This document shows, piece after piece, positions 32,120 through 41,950 of a stretch of DNA of 64,000 nucleotides. A program made the translations under genes and the position numbers. The stretch is from CAZJVD01 sp964549505 (GTDB taxonomy: Bacteria; Bdellovibrionota; UBA1018; CAZJVD01), in assembly GCA_964549505.1 (NCBI GenBank), contig CAZJVD010000008.1:1-64000 (forward strand). Direction: 5' to 3'. Below the pieces are notes generated by a model that saw nothing but the letters and a program-made list of their open reading frames with translations, ran no database searches and was not told the origin of the DNA. Numbering within the stretch: the stretch's first letter is position 1; each line of letters opens with the position of its first letter.

Positions 32120-35100
32120 AACGCCGCTCTACTACTTTCTGCGCCCGGCTTTGGTCGTTTCTTCGCAAGAAACGCCGCACATCGCTCGGCCGACAGCTTG
32201 TGAGTCGTATTCTGATCGCGAATCGACTGTTTCACTGCTTCACGTTCAACCGTCTTTTGCTCCCGGCCCTTGAGAACTTCCTGCCGCCTACGAGAGGTCA
32301 CTATGCGATTTTCGACATCTCTCGAATCGCCATCCACATCACGAATCAGTGCCTTCTCTATGAAGGTCGGGATCAGGAAACTCAACAGCCCCGTACGCTT
32401 TACCCTTTTTGACTTTTGCTTCTGCGTGAGCTTCTCAACACGTTCCGCAAGCTTGACCTCGATCTCTTGAGGCTTTTCAAAAACAGTCTCGATCAGACGT
32501 CCGAGCATCTCTTCGGTCACGGCCGTCACATCACGACGCTTCGCTCGCCATGGCAGTATACGGTCACCTAGACTCAAAATGCGCTTCGAGAAGAAACGGA
32601 TCTCAGCGATCAAATCGAGCATCAACGCGCCTTGTTCAGTCTCGGGATCTAACTTGAACTGAGAGTAGTTATAGTGCGTGAATCGCTTGAGAAGGTTCAT
32701 CTTAGCAAACAGGTCTTCCCGCTTAATTTCACTCTTAAAGTGTATCGGGCGAATAATAAGCTGTTCGTGCAAAACATCCAAAAGAATGGTTTCAACAAGA
32801 ACACGAGCGATATCCATAGGGGCGACCGCCGGTAGATCAGCATACTTTTCGGGAACATCACGTTTCGCTTCTTCTGCTGAAAACTCGCCCATTAAGATTG
32901 AGTTTAAGAGATCGAGTTTCGTCTGAAAATTCAGAGCTGAATCAAATACGGATTGAAATTCAGCGCTCAAGAAAAACTTCGGATCTTCGAGTTTTCGCGC
33001 ATCCAGCTTGATAGCGACTACTGAAGACCGAGCGTCATCCACTGAGCGCCGAATTTCAAAACTTCCTAATGACCAAGTCTTTCGAAACCAGCCTTTTTTC
33101 TGGAGTACCGGTTCAAAGTTGTAGACCAAATAAAAGCGACTCTCGGGCGCAACACCCTCTGCCAATGTCAGTGCATCGAGTGCGCGCGCTTCGATATCCT
33201 TTTCGTTGGGTTTGCGAAAAAAGTACGAGCTAGCCACTCCAACGGAATGAACACCTAAGAAGGCCGCCGTGTCACCTGTATCCACCGCATCTTCCACAAC
33301 GCCACGCAACTCGTCGAGAAATCCGTCAGGTGTCGCATACGTACGAAGTTCGGAAGGCGAAAGAACATCGGCTGGCCGAATCGACGGCGTGGTCAATTGT
33401 CTCAACGTCTCTTCTGACTTGTCGGATGTGTCGATGATCACAAACTTGATGCCGTACTTGCGAGCGGCTTCGATGACTTCGTCAGGACTCATGAGTCCCT
33501 GAACACGCTTGGAACCAACCGGCGTTTCAACAGAGTTCCCCATGACCACGACGGTCTTGCCCTGATAGGCCTCAAAGAGACTCTGAGCCTGTTCTTGACC
33601 TGCGAACAAACTAAAGAAGCCGTAGTATGAAAAATCCCAGATATCGATCTTCAGATGTTGCCGCGCAGCCAGATATCTCATTGCTTCGAGCGCTGCTTCA
33701 TCGAGACCATGGTTCGCAATCAGTAAGACGTCGGCACCGGGCGTGTGTCGAAATACTTTAGCAACACGAAGTTTAAAGGGCTCGAACTGTGCACGATTGA
33801 GCTGCCCCGGTTGCAAGGCCGATTCGAGATGTGCTTCAGGCTGAACAATGACTTCAGAATAGTCCGTCGCGTCCCGATCAAAGGCCACGATCGCCTCAAT
33901 CACAGCCGTTTCACCGGGCTTCAACCCAGACAACGCGTGATCAAAACCACGATCGGTTGAAACGAGATCTGCTTCTTCGTTTGGAGCCATGACGAAACCC
34001 GTCTCCGCAAGGTCACCGCCATCACGCCGAAATCGCGTGAGTAGCTGTCGAAAACTCTTTCCATCTACAGCACCGAGTGTCTGGTTGGAGACATTCTTGA
34101 TACTAAACAGAACCCGCTGCGCTTCACCGGGAGCTAGAGTCAGCACAGCCTGTAATGGTGTGATCTCCACCGGAAAGCGAATGGCGATTCCGCGGCGTGA
34201 GTCTTGAGCAAATCCTTCGAACTCCCGCTCAACGCGTGTTACTCGAGCTTGCGGTACGACCATGTCTGTTGTCTGAAACACGCCCGGTACTGTCACCGAC
34301 GTTTCTTTAAGATAAAAAGGAATCTCGTCATTCGAGAACGTGTAGGACTCGCCCGGCTGAAGAACGAGCGGAAGATCGAGCTCGACGGCGTTCGATTGAA
34401 TCCAACCGTCATTACTCGAGAGAAACAACTTCACCTTTTGATACTTTGGTGTGGGGCTTCCGCCTGTGTTTCGCACGGTGATCTCACGAATCGCAATCGT
34501 CTCACCGGGTTCGAAATATCCAATCTCACCATTCAGTCGACCGACCAGCCGAAAAGATGCGTCGAGCGTGAGGTTATAGGGGCTTGTGTAGGATCGAACT
34601 TGGCCGGATTCGTCTTTGATCAGAAATCGATAGCTGCCAGATTGCGAATCTTGACCTTTATGTACGGCTCGCGAGCTTTCACGTCCGGACGAACCGCGCG
34701 GTCCGTCGCTTCCTCCGGGAGTGCATCGAGGTACGGGGACCTGCACCTGCTCTGGCCGTGAAACACCCTGTGCATCTGTGTAGCGCCGCTCCCGCTGAAC
34801 CATTTCGGTCCAATGACAGTCGTCGCCTCCGTCACCACCCTCGCCTCCCCGTCCCGCGCCCTTGCCTTGCCCCGCGCTTCCGCCCGAGTTGCCTTGTACA
34901 CTAACGTCGTGAATGAGCATCGCAAGGTCAAGATCGTGAACAGTGACCTGGAGATCAATGCGTCCTCCAGCTCCAGCATTTCCTCCGCTGGTCGAATCGC
35001 CTTCATCTCCTCCGCGATACCCTGGACCACCGTCCGTCCCCGGAATACGAGGCGTGGCATCTCTTCCATCGTAACCCTTACCACCGCCTTCGCCACGTCC

Positions 35101-35484
35101 ACCGTCGCCGCCTCGTCCACCTTTTCCACCGATCGCGTAAAAGTTAAAGCCCGTCGACGGAGACAGCGGCTGCGAGTGCTGCACGGGAGTGATGGCGTCC
35201 TGTGGCGTCCGTTGCTCCAGACCGTCGACAACAACCTGCCCACCACGCTCGTATGAGATCGTGAGCCTGAGATTTCCAGCGTCGCCTCCATGCTTCTGAG
35301 GCGACGCAATCGCATCACCACCGTCCCGCCCATCCGAGCCGCGACTAGCGTGCCCCGTGTAGGACGTTCCATCTCTGTCATCCGTACCCGTGCGACCCGA
35401 GACGTTAAAGTCCACCGTGCCGCCGCCCGCGAATGACTGGACCGAGAATGTGAGCAGCGCGCACGTTGAAATGAGCGTTTTCAT
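32116..35484 (-). CDS. Large secreted glycine-rich protein
   Basis: A 1122-residue protein with a signal peptide (MKTLISTCALLTFSVQSFAG). Residues ~20-225 are rich in G-x-G/DG repeats (GGKGGRGGDGGRGEGGG and similar), resembling collagen-like surface proteins. Residues ~315-460 hold beta-sandwich-like stretches with PGE turns (FEPGETIAIREITVRNTGG), as in CARDB-type domains. A Rossmann-like segment is at about 585-720 (TPGADVLLIANHGLDEAALE, KTVVVMGNSVETPVG, KFVIIDTSDKS). The C-terminal 250 residues are basic and helical. Middle gene of a three-gene secreted operon; function unknown. Confidence 0.75.
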   Translation of the reverse strand: MKTLISTCALLTFSVQSFAGGGTVDFNVSGRTGTDDRDGTSYTGHASRGSDGRDGGDAIASPQKHGGDAGNLRLTISYERGGQVVVDGLEQRTPQDAITPVQHSQPLSPSTGFNFYAIGGKGGRGGDGGRGEGGGKGYDGRDATPRIPGTDGGPGYRGGDEGDSTSGGNAGAGGRIDLQVTVHDLDLAMLIHDVSVQGNSGGSAGQGKGAGRGGEGGDGGDDCHWTEMVQRERRYTDAQGVSRPEQVQVPVPRCTPGGSDGPRGSSGRESSRAVHKGQDSQSGSYRFLIKDESGQVRSYTSPYNLTLDASFRLVGRLNGEIGYFEPGETIAIREITVRNTGGSPTPKYQKVKLFLSSNDGWIQSNAVELDLPLVLQPGESYTFSNDEIPFYLKETSVTVPGVFQTTDMVVPQARVTRVEREFEGFAQDSRRGIAIRFPVEITPLQAVLTLAPGEAQRVLFSIKNVSNQTLGAVDGKSFRQLLTRFRRDGGDLAETGFVMAPNEEADLVSTDRGFDHALSGLKPGETAVIEAIVAFDRDATDYSEVIVQPEAHLESALQPGQLNRAQFEPFKLRVAKVFRHTPGADVLLIANHGLDEAALEAMRYLAARQHLKIDIWDFSYYGFFSLFAGQEQAQSLFEAYQGKTVVVMGNSVETPVGSKRVQGLMSPDEVIEAARKYGIKFVIIDTSDKSEETLRQLTTPSIRPADVLSPSELRTYATPDGFLDELRGVVEDAVDTGDTAAFLGVHSVGVASSYFFRKPNEKDIEARALDALTLAEGVAPESRFYLVYNFEPVLQKKGWFRKTWSLGSFEIRRSVDDARSSVVAIKLDARKLEDPKFFLSAEFQSVFDSALNFQTKLDLLNSILMGEFSAEEAKRDVPEKYADLPAVAPMDIARVLVETILLDVLHEQLIIRPIHFKSEIKREDLFAKMNLLKRFTHYNYSQFKLDPETEQGALMLDLIAEIRFFSKRILSLGDRILPWRAKRRDVTAVTEEMLGRLIETVFEKPQEIEVKLAERVEKLTQKQKSKRVKRTGLLSFLIPTFIEKALIRDVDGDSRDVENRIVTSRRRQEVLKGREQKTVEREAVKQSIRDQNTTHKLSAERCAAFLAKKRPKPGAESSRAAL

Positions 35485-35537
35485 CGACCTTTACCTATCT
35501 CCTGAAAACCCTTGCCCCTGCTTCAGCAGTGAAGAGA

Positions 35538-37019
35538 CTACGGGTTGCCAGCTACGGTGTCCGCTGGAGCAGCTGCCGTCGCCGGTACGTTGGGCACACG
35601 AGCCAGGTCGCGCGTGAGCTGCGACTGATCGCGACGACCAACGCCGTCACCAATAGCGTCTGCCAAGGTGAGAAGATCCGTATCGCCGCCGCGCTTCTGA
35701 ACTTCGGCGATTTTGGCTCGGGTCAGTTCCGTAACTCTCTGAAGATCAGCATACATCGTGGCGTCGAAACTCAGAGCAAGATCAAGCTCGGCCAATGTTT
35801 GATCGAGAAAAGCGATCTGTCCCTCGGCCTCTCGAACCTCTGCAGCCTTGAATTCTCGGATGGCCACACCATTCTTTTTCATGCGGTCGATACTCTCTTG
35901 TCGAATATCGCGAAGGGCTGCGCGAACATTCTGCGCCTGTTCGATCGTACGCTGCTGTTCAAGACCCACGAGGTTAGCAACACTGTTCACACGAAGATCG
36001 ATCCCAGCGGTCGCCCGTAGGTTGCGAAGGATCGTGATCAGATCGAGGTTACCTTCCATAAGAACGCGAAACTGGTTGTAAGCGGTGAGCAGCGACATCT
36101 GTTCTTCGGTGATGTAGCGCTTGCGCGTTGCAAGCGGCTCTAGGAACTCACGTGAAAACGTATCTGCAGCCTCTTTGTCTGCAAGCAAGTTCGTTTCGCG
36201 ATACTCCGTGAGCAGTCTCTCTAACTCATCACAAACCATGAGACTGACTTCCGCGTAGACGAAAAGATCGTTCGCTTCTTGTCGTGCGCGCGCCAGCTCA
36301 ATATTGCGCTTCGAGAGACCGCCGATAGCTTGCAACATCGTGTCCTCGATGTTTTTAATCGCACCAACGATTGTCTCAAACTTTTCAACCAAGTACGCGC
36401 CGATGTCTCTACGAGTCACCTTCATGAACCACTTTCGTATACGGTGAACGTCCATCCCACCCTTGCGATACTCGGTCATCACACGCGTGAGTTCCGACAA
36501 GCTGTTCTTTGCGTCGGCTTTGTACTGAACTTTCTCGGGTTCTTTCACTTCGCCAATGGACACATCTAAGATGGCGTTAATCGATTTCATCGACCCACCC
36601 TGAAGGGAACCGATACCGGAAAGAATAGCGTTCAACTCCAAGCGACCTTGTTCGGAGTCGAGATATTTTCGATCGACGACCACTTCGAAAAGTCGTGCGG
36701 CAATCTTCTGCGCTTCTTCCGCACGAAACAGTTTGATCTGCGCGAGATTGGTACTTGGGCGCTGAAGCGCAACACCGACAGACTCACTTCTAAGAGCGAG
36801 AGCCACGTCACTAACGACGACGCCTTCTTCACCGACTTGCAGTGTACGATCCTGGGGTGGAGCTCCCACGCCCGGGGTCATGCCCGTCTCACAAGCCTCA
36901 GCTGGCGCACCAGGCTTAGATGACGGTACAGGGTTGTCCTTAGCCATCGCACTGAGGCTTAAAACTAAAACCGTTAACAAAGTAGAGACCGGCCGACTTC
37001 GAAACGAACTTACGCGCAT
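35538..37019 (-). CDS. Secreted coiled-coil protein, first gene of the glycine-rich operon
   Basis: The 493-residue protein has a signal peptide (about 1-26, ending SLSAMA) and a long helical body. The stretch around 320-400 (NLRATAGIDLRVNSVANLVG ... QNVRAALRDIRQE) faintly recalls TelA-type toxic-anion-resistance helices, but TelA is cytoplasmic, so I do not assign it. It lies 53 bp before the 1122-aa gene, on the same strand, and heads the operon. Confidence 0.65.
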   Translation of the reverse strand: MRVSSFRSRPVSTLLTVLVLSLSAMAKDNPVPSSKPGAPAEACETGMTPGVGAPPQDRTLQVGEEGVVVSDVALALRSESVGVALQRPSTNLAQIKLFRAEEAQKIAARLFEVVVDRKYLDSEQGRLELNAILSGIGSLQGGSMKSINAILDVSIGEVKEPEKVQYKADAKNSLSELTRVMTEYRKGGMDVHRIRKWFMKVTRRDIGAYLVEKFETIVGAIKNIEDTMLQAIGGLSKRNIELARARQEANDLFVYAEVSLMVCDELERLLTEYRETNLLADKEAADTFSREFLEPLATRKRYITEEQMSLLTAYNQFRVLMEGNLDLITILRNLRATAGIDLRVNSVANLVGLEQQRTIEQAQNVRAALRDIRQESIDRMKKNGVAIREFKAAEVREAEGQIAFLDQTLAELDLALSFDATMYADLQRVTELTRAKIAEVQKRGGDTDLLTLADAIGDGVGRRDQSQLTRDLARVPNVPATAAAPADTVAGNP

Positions 37020-37097
37020 AACACCCTTTCTAAATATTTAGTCATGGGGCGTCATAGCTCGCTGAGCTAAAAATGAGAAGTAAATTCTTTGAGAGCG

Positions 37098-38081
37098 CTA
37101 CGGAACTAGCCCGTGTGCAATCGCTGACATCAAAGCCTCCCGAAGCGCTTTAGGTGTGCGCGCGACGGGAGTCGGATTGGTAAGATCTGCGTGATCGGCT
37201 CGAAGAATCGTCAACGACGTTCCAACGCCTGAAAACACTTGGTCCGCAGTTAACACAAGGCCATCGTTTTCGCCGTAGTAGGTCTCGAGGTACCAACCCG
37301 CCGCTCGAACCGCAAACGTCATGTCGCGCGGATTCTTTCGTGACTGAATATAAAAAATGCGATCCGACATCTTTCTTATGTCGGCAGCGTTCGTTTCATC
37401 CTTCTGAAGATCTTCAAGAAGATCCGTAAGACCTGCTTTTGCTGTCGAGCGCACCAAGGCCGAAAGACCATTGCCCGTCCAGCAACTCGTCCAACCCCCG
37501 ACTTTATCAATGTTCTCGAACAATGCCCGATACGGCTGCGGCATTTTGCTATCCACGGGCACTCCGACCCCTGAAATATAATCAGCAACCGGCGAACCGC
37601 CAAGTGGTCCCTGAAGCAGAAACAGTGCTTCGACATGGTCGAGAAACACCTTTGGATCACGAAGCGCAAACGTCAACGCCTCGAGAGCACCTTTACTGTG
37701 CGCAAGGATCACGACCTTCCTCGCTGACCGATCACGGTGCTCCGTAACCGACCGCAAGATCACGTCAGCGTTTGTGAGAACGTCATTCTTCGATGGCGGA
37801 AACACCTTTTTGATACGAGATACCGGTACGCCCTGATCGACAAGAAACTGGACATTATCTTTAAAATATCCCGGAATCACTTCGCTCAAAAAACCAGCGA
37901 CGAATACATAGTCAAAAGCAGACAGTTTCTTCTTTACAGCGGGCGGCAGAGATCCTGGATGGTCATAGTAGTGATTGATGCTTGAAGTAAAACTTGCAGG
38001 ATCAAATGACGTTGGCCCCGACAAAACGGGCGCCTGAAACGCAAAAGCCGAAAATGCTAACGAAAGAACAAGGCCAAGCAC
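37098..38081 (-). CDS. Secreted alpha/beta hydrolase (lipase-like)
   Basis: This 327-residue protein has a short signal peptide (MLGLVLSLAFSAFAF) and an alpha/beta hydrolase layout: nucleophile elbow ILAHSKGALEAL (Ser at about residue 129), Asp in YGENDGLVL and His in ADHADLTNP near the C-terminus. The elbow reads A-H-S-K-G where G-x-S-x-G is usual. It probably hydrolyses an ester in the periplasm. It follows the M23 peptidase gene by 9 bp, the last gene of the lptD-surE cluster. Confidence 0.7.
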   Translation of the reverse strand: MLGLVLSLAFSAFAFQAPVLSGPTSFDPASFTSSINHYYDHPGSLPPAVKKKLSAFDYVFVAGFLSEVIPGYFKDNVQFLVDQGVPVSRIKKVFPPSKNDVLTNADVILRSVTEHRDRSARKVVILAHSKGALEALTFALRDPKVFLDHVEALFLLQGPLGGSPVADYISGVGVPVDSKMPQPYRALFENIDKVGGWTSCWTGNGLSALVRSTAKAGLTDLLEDLQKDETNAADIRKMSDRIFYIQSRKNPRDMTFAVRAAGWYLETYYGENDGLVLTADQVFSGVGTSLTILRADHADLTNPTPVARTPKALREALMSAIAHGLVP

Positions 38082-38090
38082 GCCCCGACT

Positions 38091-38720
38091 TTATTCGGAC
38101 TTCTTAGAAGAAGCAATCACACGATCCGACACCGGCAAGACATCCAGCGGGTTAACCGGCAGTGAACCTTTACGAACCTCAAAATGCAGATGAGGTCCGC
38201 TCACGCGGCCGGACCGCCCGGACAACGCAATCCGATCACCTTTCTGAACATGATCGCCGAGCTTTTTGAAGTTCTTATGATGATGGGCGTACACGGTATA
38301 GATCTCGTTTCCATGGTCGATCACGATCATCCGTCCGTACCCATGAATCTTGTTTCCACTGTAAGCGACAACACCCTCGCCAACGGCGTACACGGGAGTT
38401 CCCACGCCGGCTTTCAGATCTAGGCCATCGTGAAACTTGTTTCCGCGACGACCGTATGGTGAGTTGATCTCGACGTTCGCGAGCGGCAGCTGCCAGCTCG
38501 CTGCCATTTTCTGGATTTCGCGTAGATCGTACGATGTTGCCTCAGGACGACTGGTCTCACTGCGATCCGGCGAATCGAGTGCCGATAAGATGTCGATCAA
38601 CCCTCGTCGATCACTCGGAACGGGCTGAGGCGTCGCGCAGCCTACGACCGAAGCCACGGTAGGCACCGCGACGAGTGCCATGAAACAAACCCTGATAAAA
38701 ACAGCCCCCCGCCGTTTCAT
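38091..38720 (-). CDS. M23 (LytM) family peptidase lipoprotein
   Basis: This 209-residue lipoprotein (lipobox VVGC, Cys at about residue 28) has a complete LytM/M23 domain at about 80-200: the zinc ligands of HDGLDLKAG, the second part VYAHHHKNFKKLGDHVQKG and HLHFEVRKG. It would cut peptidoglycan cross-bridges or act as an amidase activator; having all metal ligands favours activity. Abuts surE as TAG-ATG. Confidence 0.85.
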   Translation of the reverse strand: MKRRGAVFIRVCFMALVAVPTVASVVGCATPQPVPSDRRGLIDILSALDSPDRSETSRPEATSYDLREIQKMAASWQLPLANVEINSPYGRRGNKFHDGLDLKAGVGTPVYAVGEGVVAYSGNKIHGYGRMIVIDHGNEIYTVYAHHHKNFKKLGDHVQKGDRIALSGRSGRVSGPHLHFEVRKGSLPVNPLDVLPVSDRVIASSKKSE

Positions 38721-39536
38721 CTACACAGGTCCCTTCGGCATCTTTCGCGGTGGCTCCGATGACATCTGTGGAAACATTCGACCGAACTTCGCAAGCAGGC
38801 GATGATCCGTACAATCCATTTCAAGAGGCGTCAGTGTGGCGTAACCACGGTTGGTATCGTAACAATCCGTACCTTTTTCGTTTTTGAATCCGCTGTAGGT
38901 ACCGCCGACCCAGAAGTAATCTTTTCCGCGATGATCGCGACGTTTCCAGATTCCGCCCGAGTAGTGACGAAACCCCTGAAAGGCCAACCGTAAACCTTTG
39001 ACGTCCTTTTCCCGAACGTCAGGTACGTTGAGATTGAGAACCGTCCCGTAGGGAAGCTTTACGTCATTGAACTGCTGAACAAGTTTGCGACTGAGCTTAG
39101 CAGCCGTCTCAAAATGCAGCTCCGTCTCGGGTTTTGGCTTCTTGAAATCCACGACGAGGCTGATCGCCATCGCACGAAAGCCCATCATCGCAGCTTCGCG
39201 CGCGGCCGACACCGTCCCTGAATAGTAAACATCCTGACCAAGATTAGCGCCGCGATTGATGCCGGAAACAATCCAGTCTGGTTTCTGTTTCATGAGCTCA
39301 CGAACACCCAAGTTCACACAGTCCGCAGGAGACCCCGTCACGCCGTAAAAGTTCTTTCCGAGTCTGGGGTACTGAATCACGCGCAACGGCTTATGGAGAG
39401 TCAAACTATGACCCGTCGTACTTTTTTCTTCGGTAGGTGCAACAACGATCACGGTGCCCAGATTTTTTAAGATCTTGTAGAGAACCCAAAGTCCGTGGGC
39501 CTGAATGCCATCGTCGTTGCAGAGTAAAATCCGCAT
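38721..39536 (-). CDS. surE: 5'/3'-nucleotidase SurE
   Basis: This 271-residue protein has the SurE signature from the start: MRILLCNDDGIQAHGL with the metal-binding DD, APTEEKSTTGHSLTLHKPLR, TGSPADCVNLGV and SGINRGANLGQDVYYSGTV. SurE dephosphorylates nucleoside monophosphates and short polyphosphates. It lies between lptD (14 bp upstream) and the M23 peptidase gene. Confidence 0.93.
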   Translation of the reverse strand: MRILLCNDDGIQAHGLWVLYKILKNLGTVIVVAPTEEKSTTGHSLTLHKPLRVIQYPRLGKNFYGVTGSPADCVNLGVRELMKQKPDWIVSGINRGANLGQDVYYSGTVSAAREAAMMGFRAMAISLVVDFKKPKPETELHFETAAKLSRKLVQQFNDVKLPYGTVLNLNVPDVREKDVKGLRLAFQGFRHYSGGIWKRRDHRGKDYFWVGGTYSGFKNEKGTDCYDTNRGYATLTPLEMDCTDHRLLAKFGRMFPQMSSEPPRKMPKGPV

Positions 39537-39550
39537 GTACGTTTAGTTTA

Positions 39551-41950
39551 TCAAAAGTCGTCGAAAGTACCAAAGCGATCGCCCGTCAAATTGAACTGAG
39601 CGGTCACACCGACCTGAACGCCTCTACGATCCTTCGCCCGACCTAACGTAGCGACAAGTTTCCAACACCTTGACGGACTCTGAAAGTTAAAGGTCGCAAG
39701 CCAGTCGATAAACTCATGTGTCTGAAAGGCGTAGCTCGCAGCAAGCACGGGCTGGAAGAAATCGTTAATGGAAAACTTGAACTCTGTCCCCAGTCCGTTC
39801 GTATACGACTCGAGGCGGTTGAACGCATAGTTGAGACCGATGCTGCGTTCGTATTCGAGAACGTAGTACTTTGTAGCTCGCTCGAACACATACTTCCCTG
39901 TCGTGATCACTTCGTGGGGTGATCGGTCGGAAGCCGTTTTCGTCGGCAAGAGTTTACCGATGTAGGGGTAGAAGTAATACTGCGTCTGCCAGTACCAGCT
40001 ATCGTATTCGAGCTCTTTGGTTACGAATGCGCGACTGAAAGGGATACGGTCTTTGGGAGACTTTTTCATCTCCAAAATATTAAATGTCTGTCCTGCGGTC
40101 ACTTCCACGGTGCGTTCGTACTTAGGAGCACCAGCACCTTCGGACTGACGTCGTCGAATGAGTTGGTTGACGACACCGTAACTCACCGAATGTCCCAGGG
40201 GCGTGAAGTAGTTCACAAGCGACGGACTGTTGCTGACCGGAACGATGTCGTTGTTATCAAAGTTATAACCGCTCTTGTACCCGATCTGCTCGACAAACGC
40301 CGACTGCGACTCACGAATGTAAGGAATCCGCGAGTACTTCAGTAAAGGGCGGATCAAGTGTTTCGTTCGCGGAAACTCGATATCATCCGAGTGATAGATG
40401 CGTTCCCATTGCGCAAACAGATCAATCTGAAAGAGCAGATACCCACGCTGCAAATCGGGGATCGTGTTGTGAAAATCGTAAAAGTAATTGCGATACTGAA
40501 GCGAAGGCACGATCGAAACGCGGTCCGCAACCCTCAAGGTCGTGTAGAGCGAGGGCGTTGCAGAAAAACGCGTGGCTTCGCGCACAGGATCCACACCCGG
40601 CCGAAACGGATCTCCAAGGGTGGACGTCGAATCGTAATCAAACGGTCCGATAGGCCGAACAAAGTTACTCACTCCGAGCGAAAATCCCGCCGCAACAGGA
40701 AGACCGAAAAGATACCGGTCGTTCGTCGTGAGAACAGCGCGCGGGTACAGCTGAACCGTGTCAGGATCAAAATGAACGGGCTGATCAAAGTTGAGGAGGT
40801 CACGCGTGCGACGGGCTTCGATAAAACCTGTTTCAAACGATGAAGCTTGATTGAGAATCAACGAACTGGTGAGCGTCGATTCGCCACGTCCGGGAACGTC
40901 TCCACTGAAGTCGATCGGATACTTGTTATCGCTGATCTCTAAGAAACGAAGTTTCTGGTACATGCCGAGGTCTTTCAGCTCGTGGCGCTGCTGAATGTCG
41001 ACTGCCCAGCGGGGTGCCTTGGGGATCAAGCCTTGAACTTTTCGCGCTCTCAACGGAGCGCTGCGCGCTGTGGACGTACCCTGAAGAGCTTCCTCCGGAA
41101 TCTTGACATGATCGCGCGTGAGAAAATACTTTGCCTCGGCCGACGACCCCTCCGCGAGAGCATAGCGCCCTTCCCATTCCAACCGCGTTCCGCGCTCGCT
41201 GTAGGATCCGAGCCCGATCGTCATATCGGTACTACGACTGATGGCCCAGAAAAACGGCAGAACAAAAATCGTTCCGTCACTACCGCCCCGACCAAAGCGC
41301 GGGAAAAGAAGCCCCGTCTGGCGTTTGGTTTTGATCGGAATCACAGCATACGGCAACCACAGTATCGGCGTGTCTTTGATTCGCGTCTTCACGTTATGAA
41401 GATGCGCGTATCCTTCGACTTCCATTTCGACATCCTCACCCGTGAGCGTCCAACTCGACGGACAATCCTGACAGGTGGTGTACTCGGCTTTGTGCGCCTG
41501 AAAACGGGTGGGGCCGAGGCGGTTGATGCGTTCCCCCACCAACATGAAACGACCATTGGAGATCTGACCGTTGATAATGGTGCCAGCTCCGGTGTCGAGA
41601 TTGAACGCAAGCTCTTCACTCTGGATCAGCGCGCCGCCCGCTTGGTACTGGCAGCGCCCCTTCGCGTGCAACATGCGACTTTTTAAATCGAGTTTGATGT
41701 AATCGGCTTTGAGATTTTCGCTCTCGCGATGAACGACAGCATTGTCGAACAATTCAATCACGTCATTGCGACGATCCCACACCATGCGATTGCCGGACCA
41801 ATGCATAGGAGAGCTGGTATCGGCTGCCCTACCGACATTTTCGATCCCCGCCAAAACTGCAACGGAAAAAAAGAAAACCCTACACCATCGTGCGAAAACG
41901 GCAGGTGTTTCTTCCAAGGCGCAAATTCCAGAGCCGAACTTCTTCGGCAA
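39551..41950 (-). CDS. lptD: LPS-assembly protein LptD
   Basis: The 799-residue protein has a leader of about 43 residues, an N-terminal LptA-like beta-jellyroll (about 48-170: VIELFDNAVVHRESENLKAD, MLHAKGRCQY), and a large outer membrane barrel with the conserved YTTCQDCPSSWTL and LWLPYAVIPIKTKRQTGLL regions. It inserts lipopolysaccharide into the outer leaflet with LptE. ATG at 41950 overlaps the accD end by 71 bp; no later start keeps the signal peptide. Shows the cell has LPS. Confidence 0.92.
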   Translation of the reverse strand: MPKKFGSGICALEETPAVFARWCRVFFFSVAVLAGIENVGRAADTSSPMHWSGNRMVWDRRNDVIELFDNAVVHRESENLKADYIKLDLKSRMLHAKGRCQYQAGGALIQSEELAFNLDTGAGTIINGQISNGRFMLVGERINRLGPTRFQAHKAEYTTCQDCPSSWTLTGEDVEMEVEGYAHLHNVKTRIKDTPILWLPYAVIPIKTKRQTGLLFPRFGRGGSDGTIFVLPFFWAISRSTDMTIGLGSYSERGTRLEWEGRYALAEGSSAEAKYFLTRDHVKIPEEALQGTSTARSAPLRARKVQGLIPKAPRWAVDIQQRHELKDLGMYQKLRFLEISDNKYPIDFSGDVPGRGESTLTSSLILNQASSFETGFIEARRTRDLLNFDQPVHFDPDTVQLYPRAVLTTNDRYLFGLPVAAGFSLGVSNFVRPIGPFDYDSTSTLGDPFRPGVDPVREATRFSATPSLYTTLRVADRVSIVPSLQYRNYFYDFHNTIPDLQRGYLLFQIDLFAQWERIYHSDDIEFPRTKHLIRPLLKYSRIPYIRESQSAFVEQIGYKSGYNFDNNDIVPVSNSPSLVNYFTPLGHSVSYGVVNQLIRRRQSEGAGAPKYERTVEVTAGQTFNILEMKKSPKDRIPFSRAFVTKELEYDSWYWQTQYYFYPYIGKLLPTKTASDRSPHEVITTGKYVFERATKYYVLEYERSIGLNYAFNRLESYTNGLGTEFKFSINDFFQPVLAASYAFQTHEFIDWLATFNFQSPSRCWKLVATLGRAKDRRGVQVGVTAQFNLTGDRFGTFDDF

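Noticed and set aside
34620..35381. Minus-strand frame of 253 residues inside the glycine-rich gene.
   Set aside because: A shadow of the repetitive GGN codons in another frame, with Arg/Met-rich low-complexity sequence.
35538..37019. TelA (tellurite resistance) assignment of the 493-aa protein.
   Set aside because: The helix pattern is only faintly similar, and the protein has a signal peptide, unlike cytoplasmic TelA.
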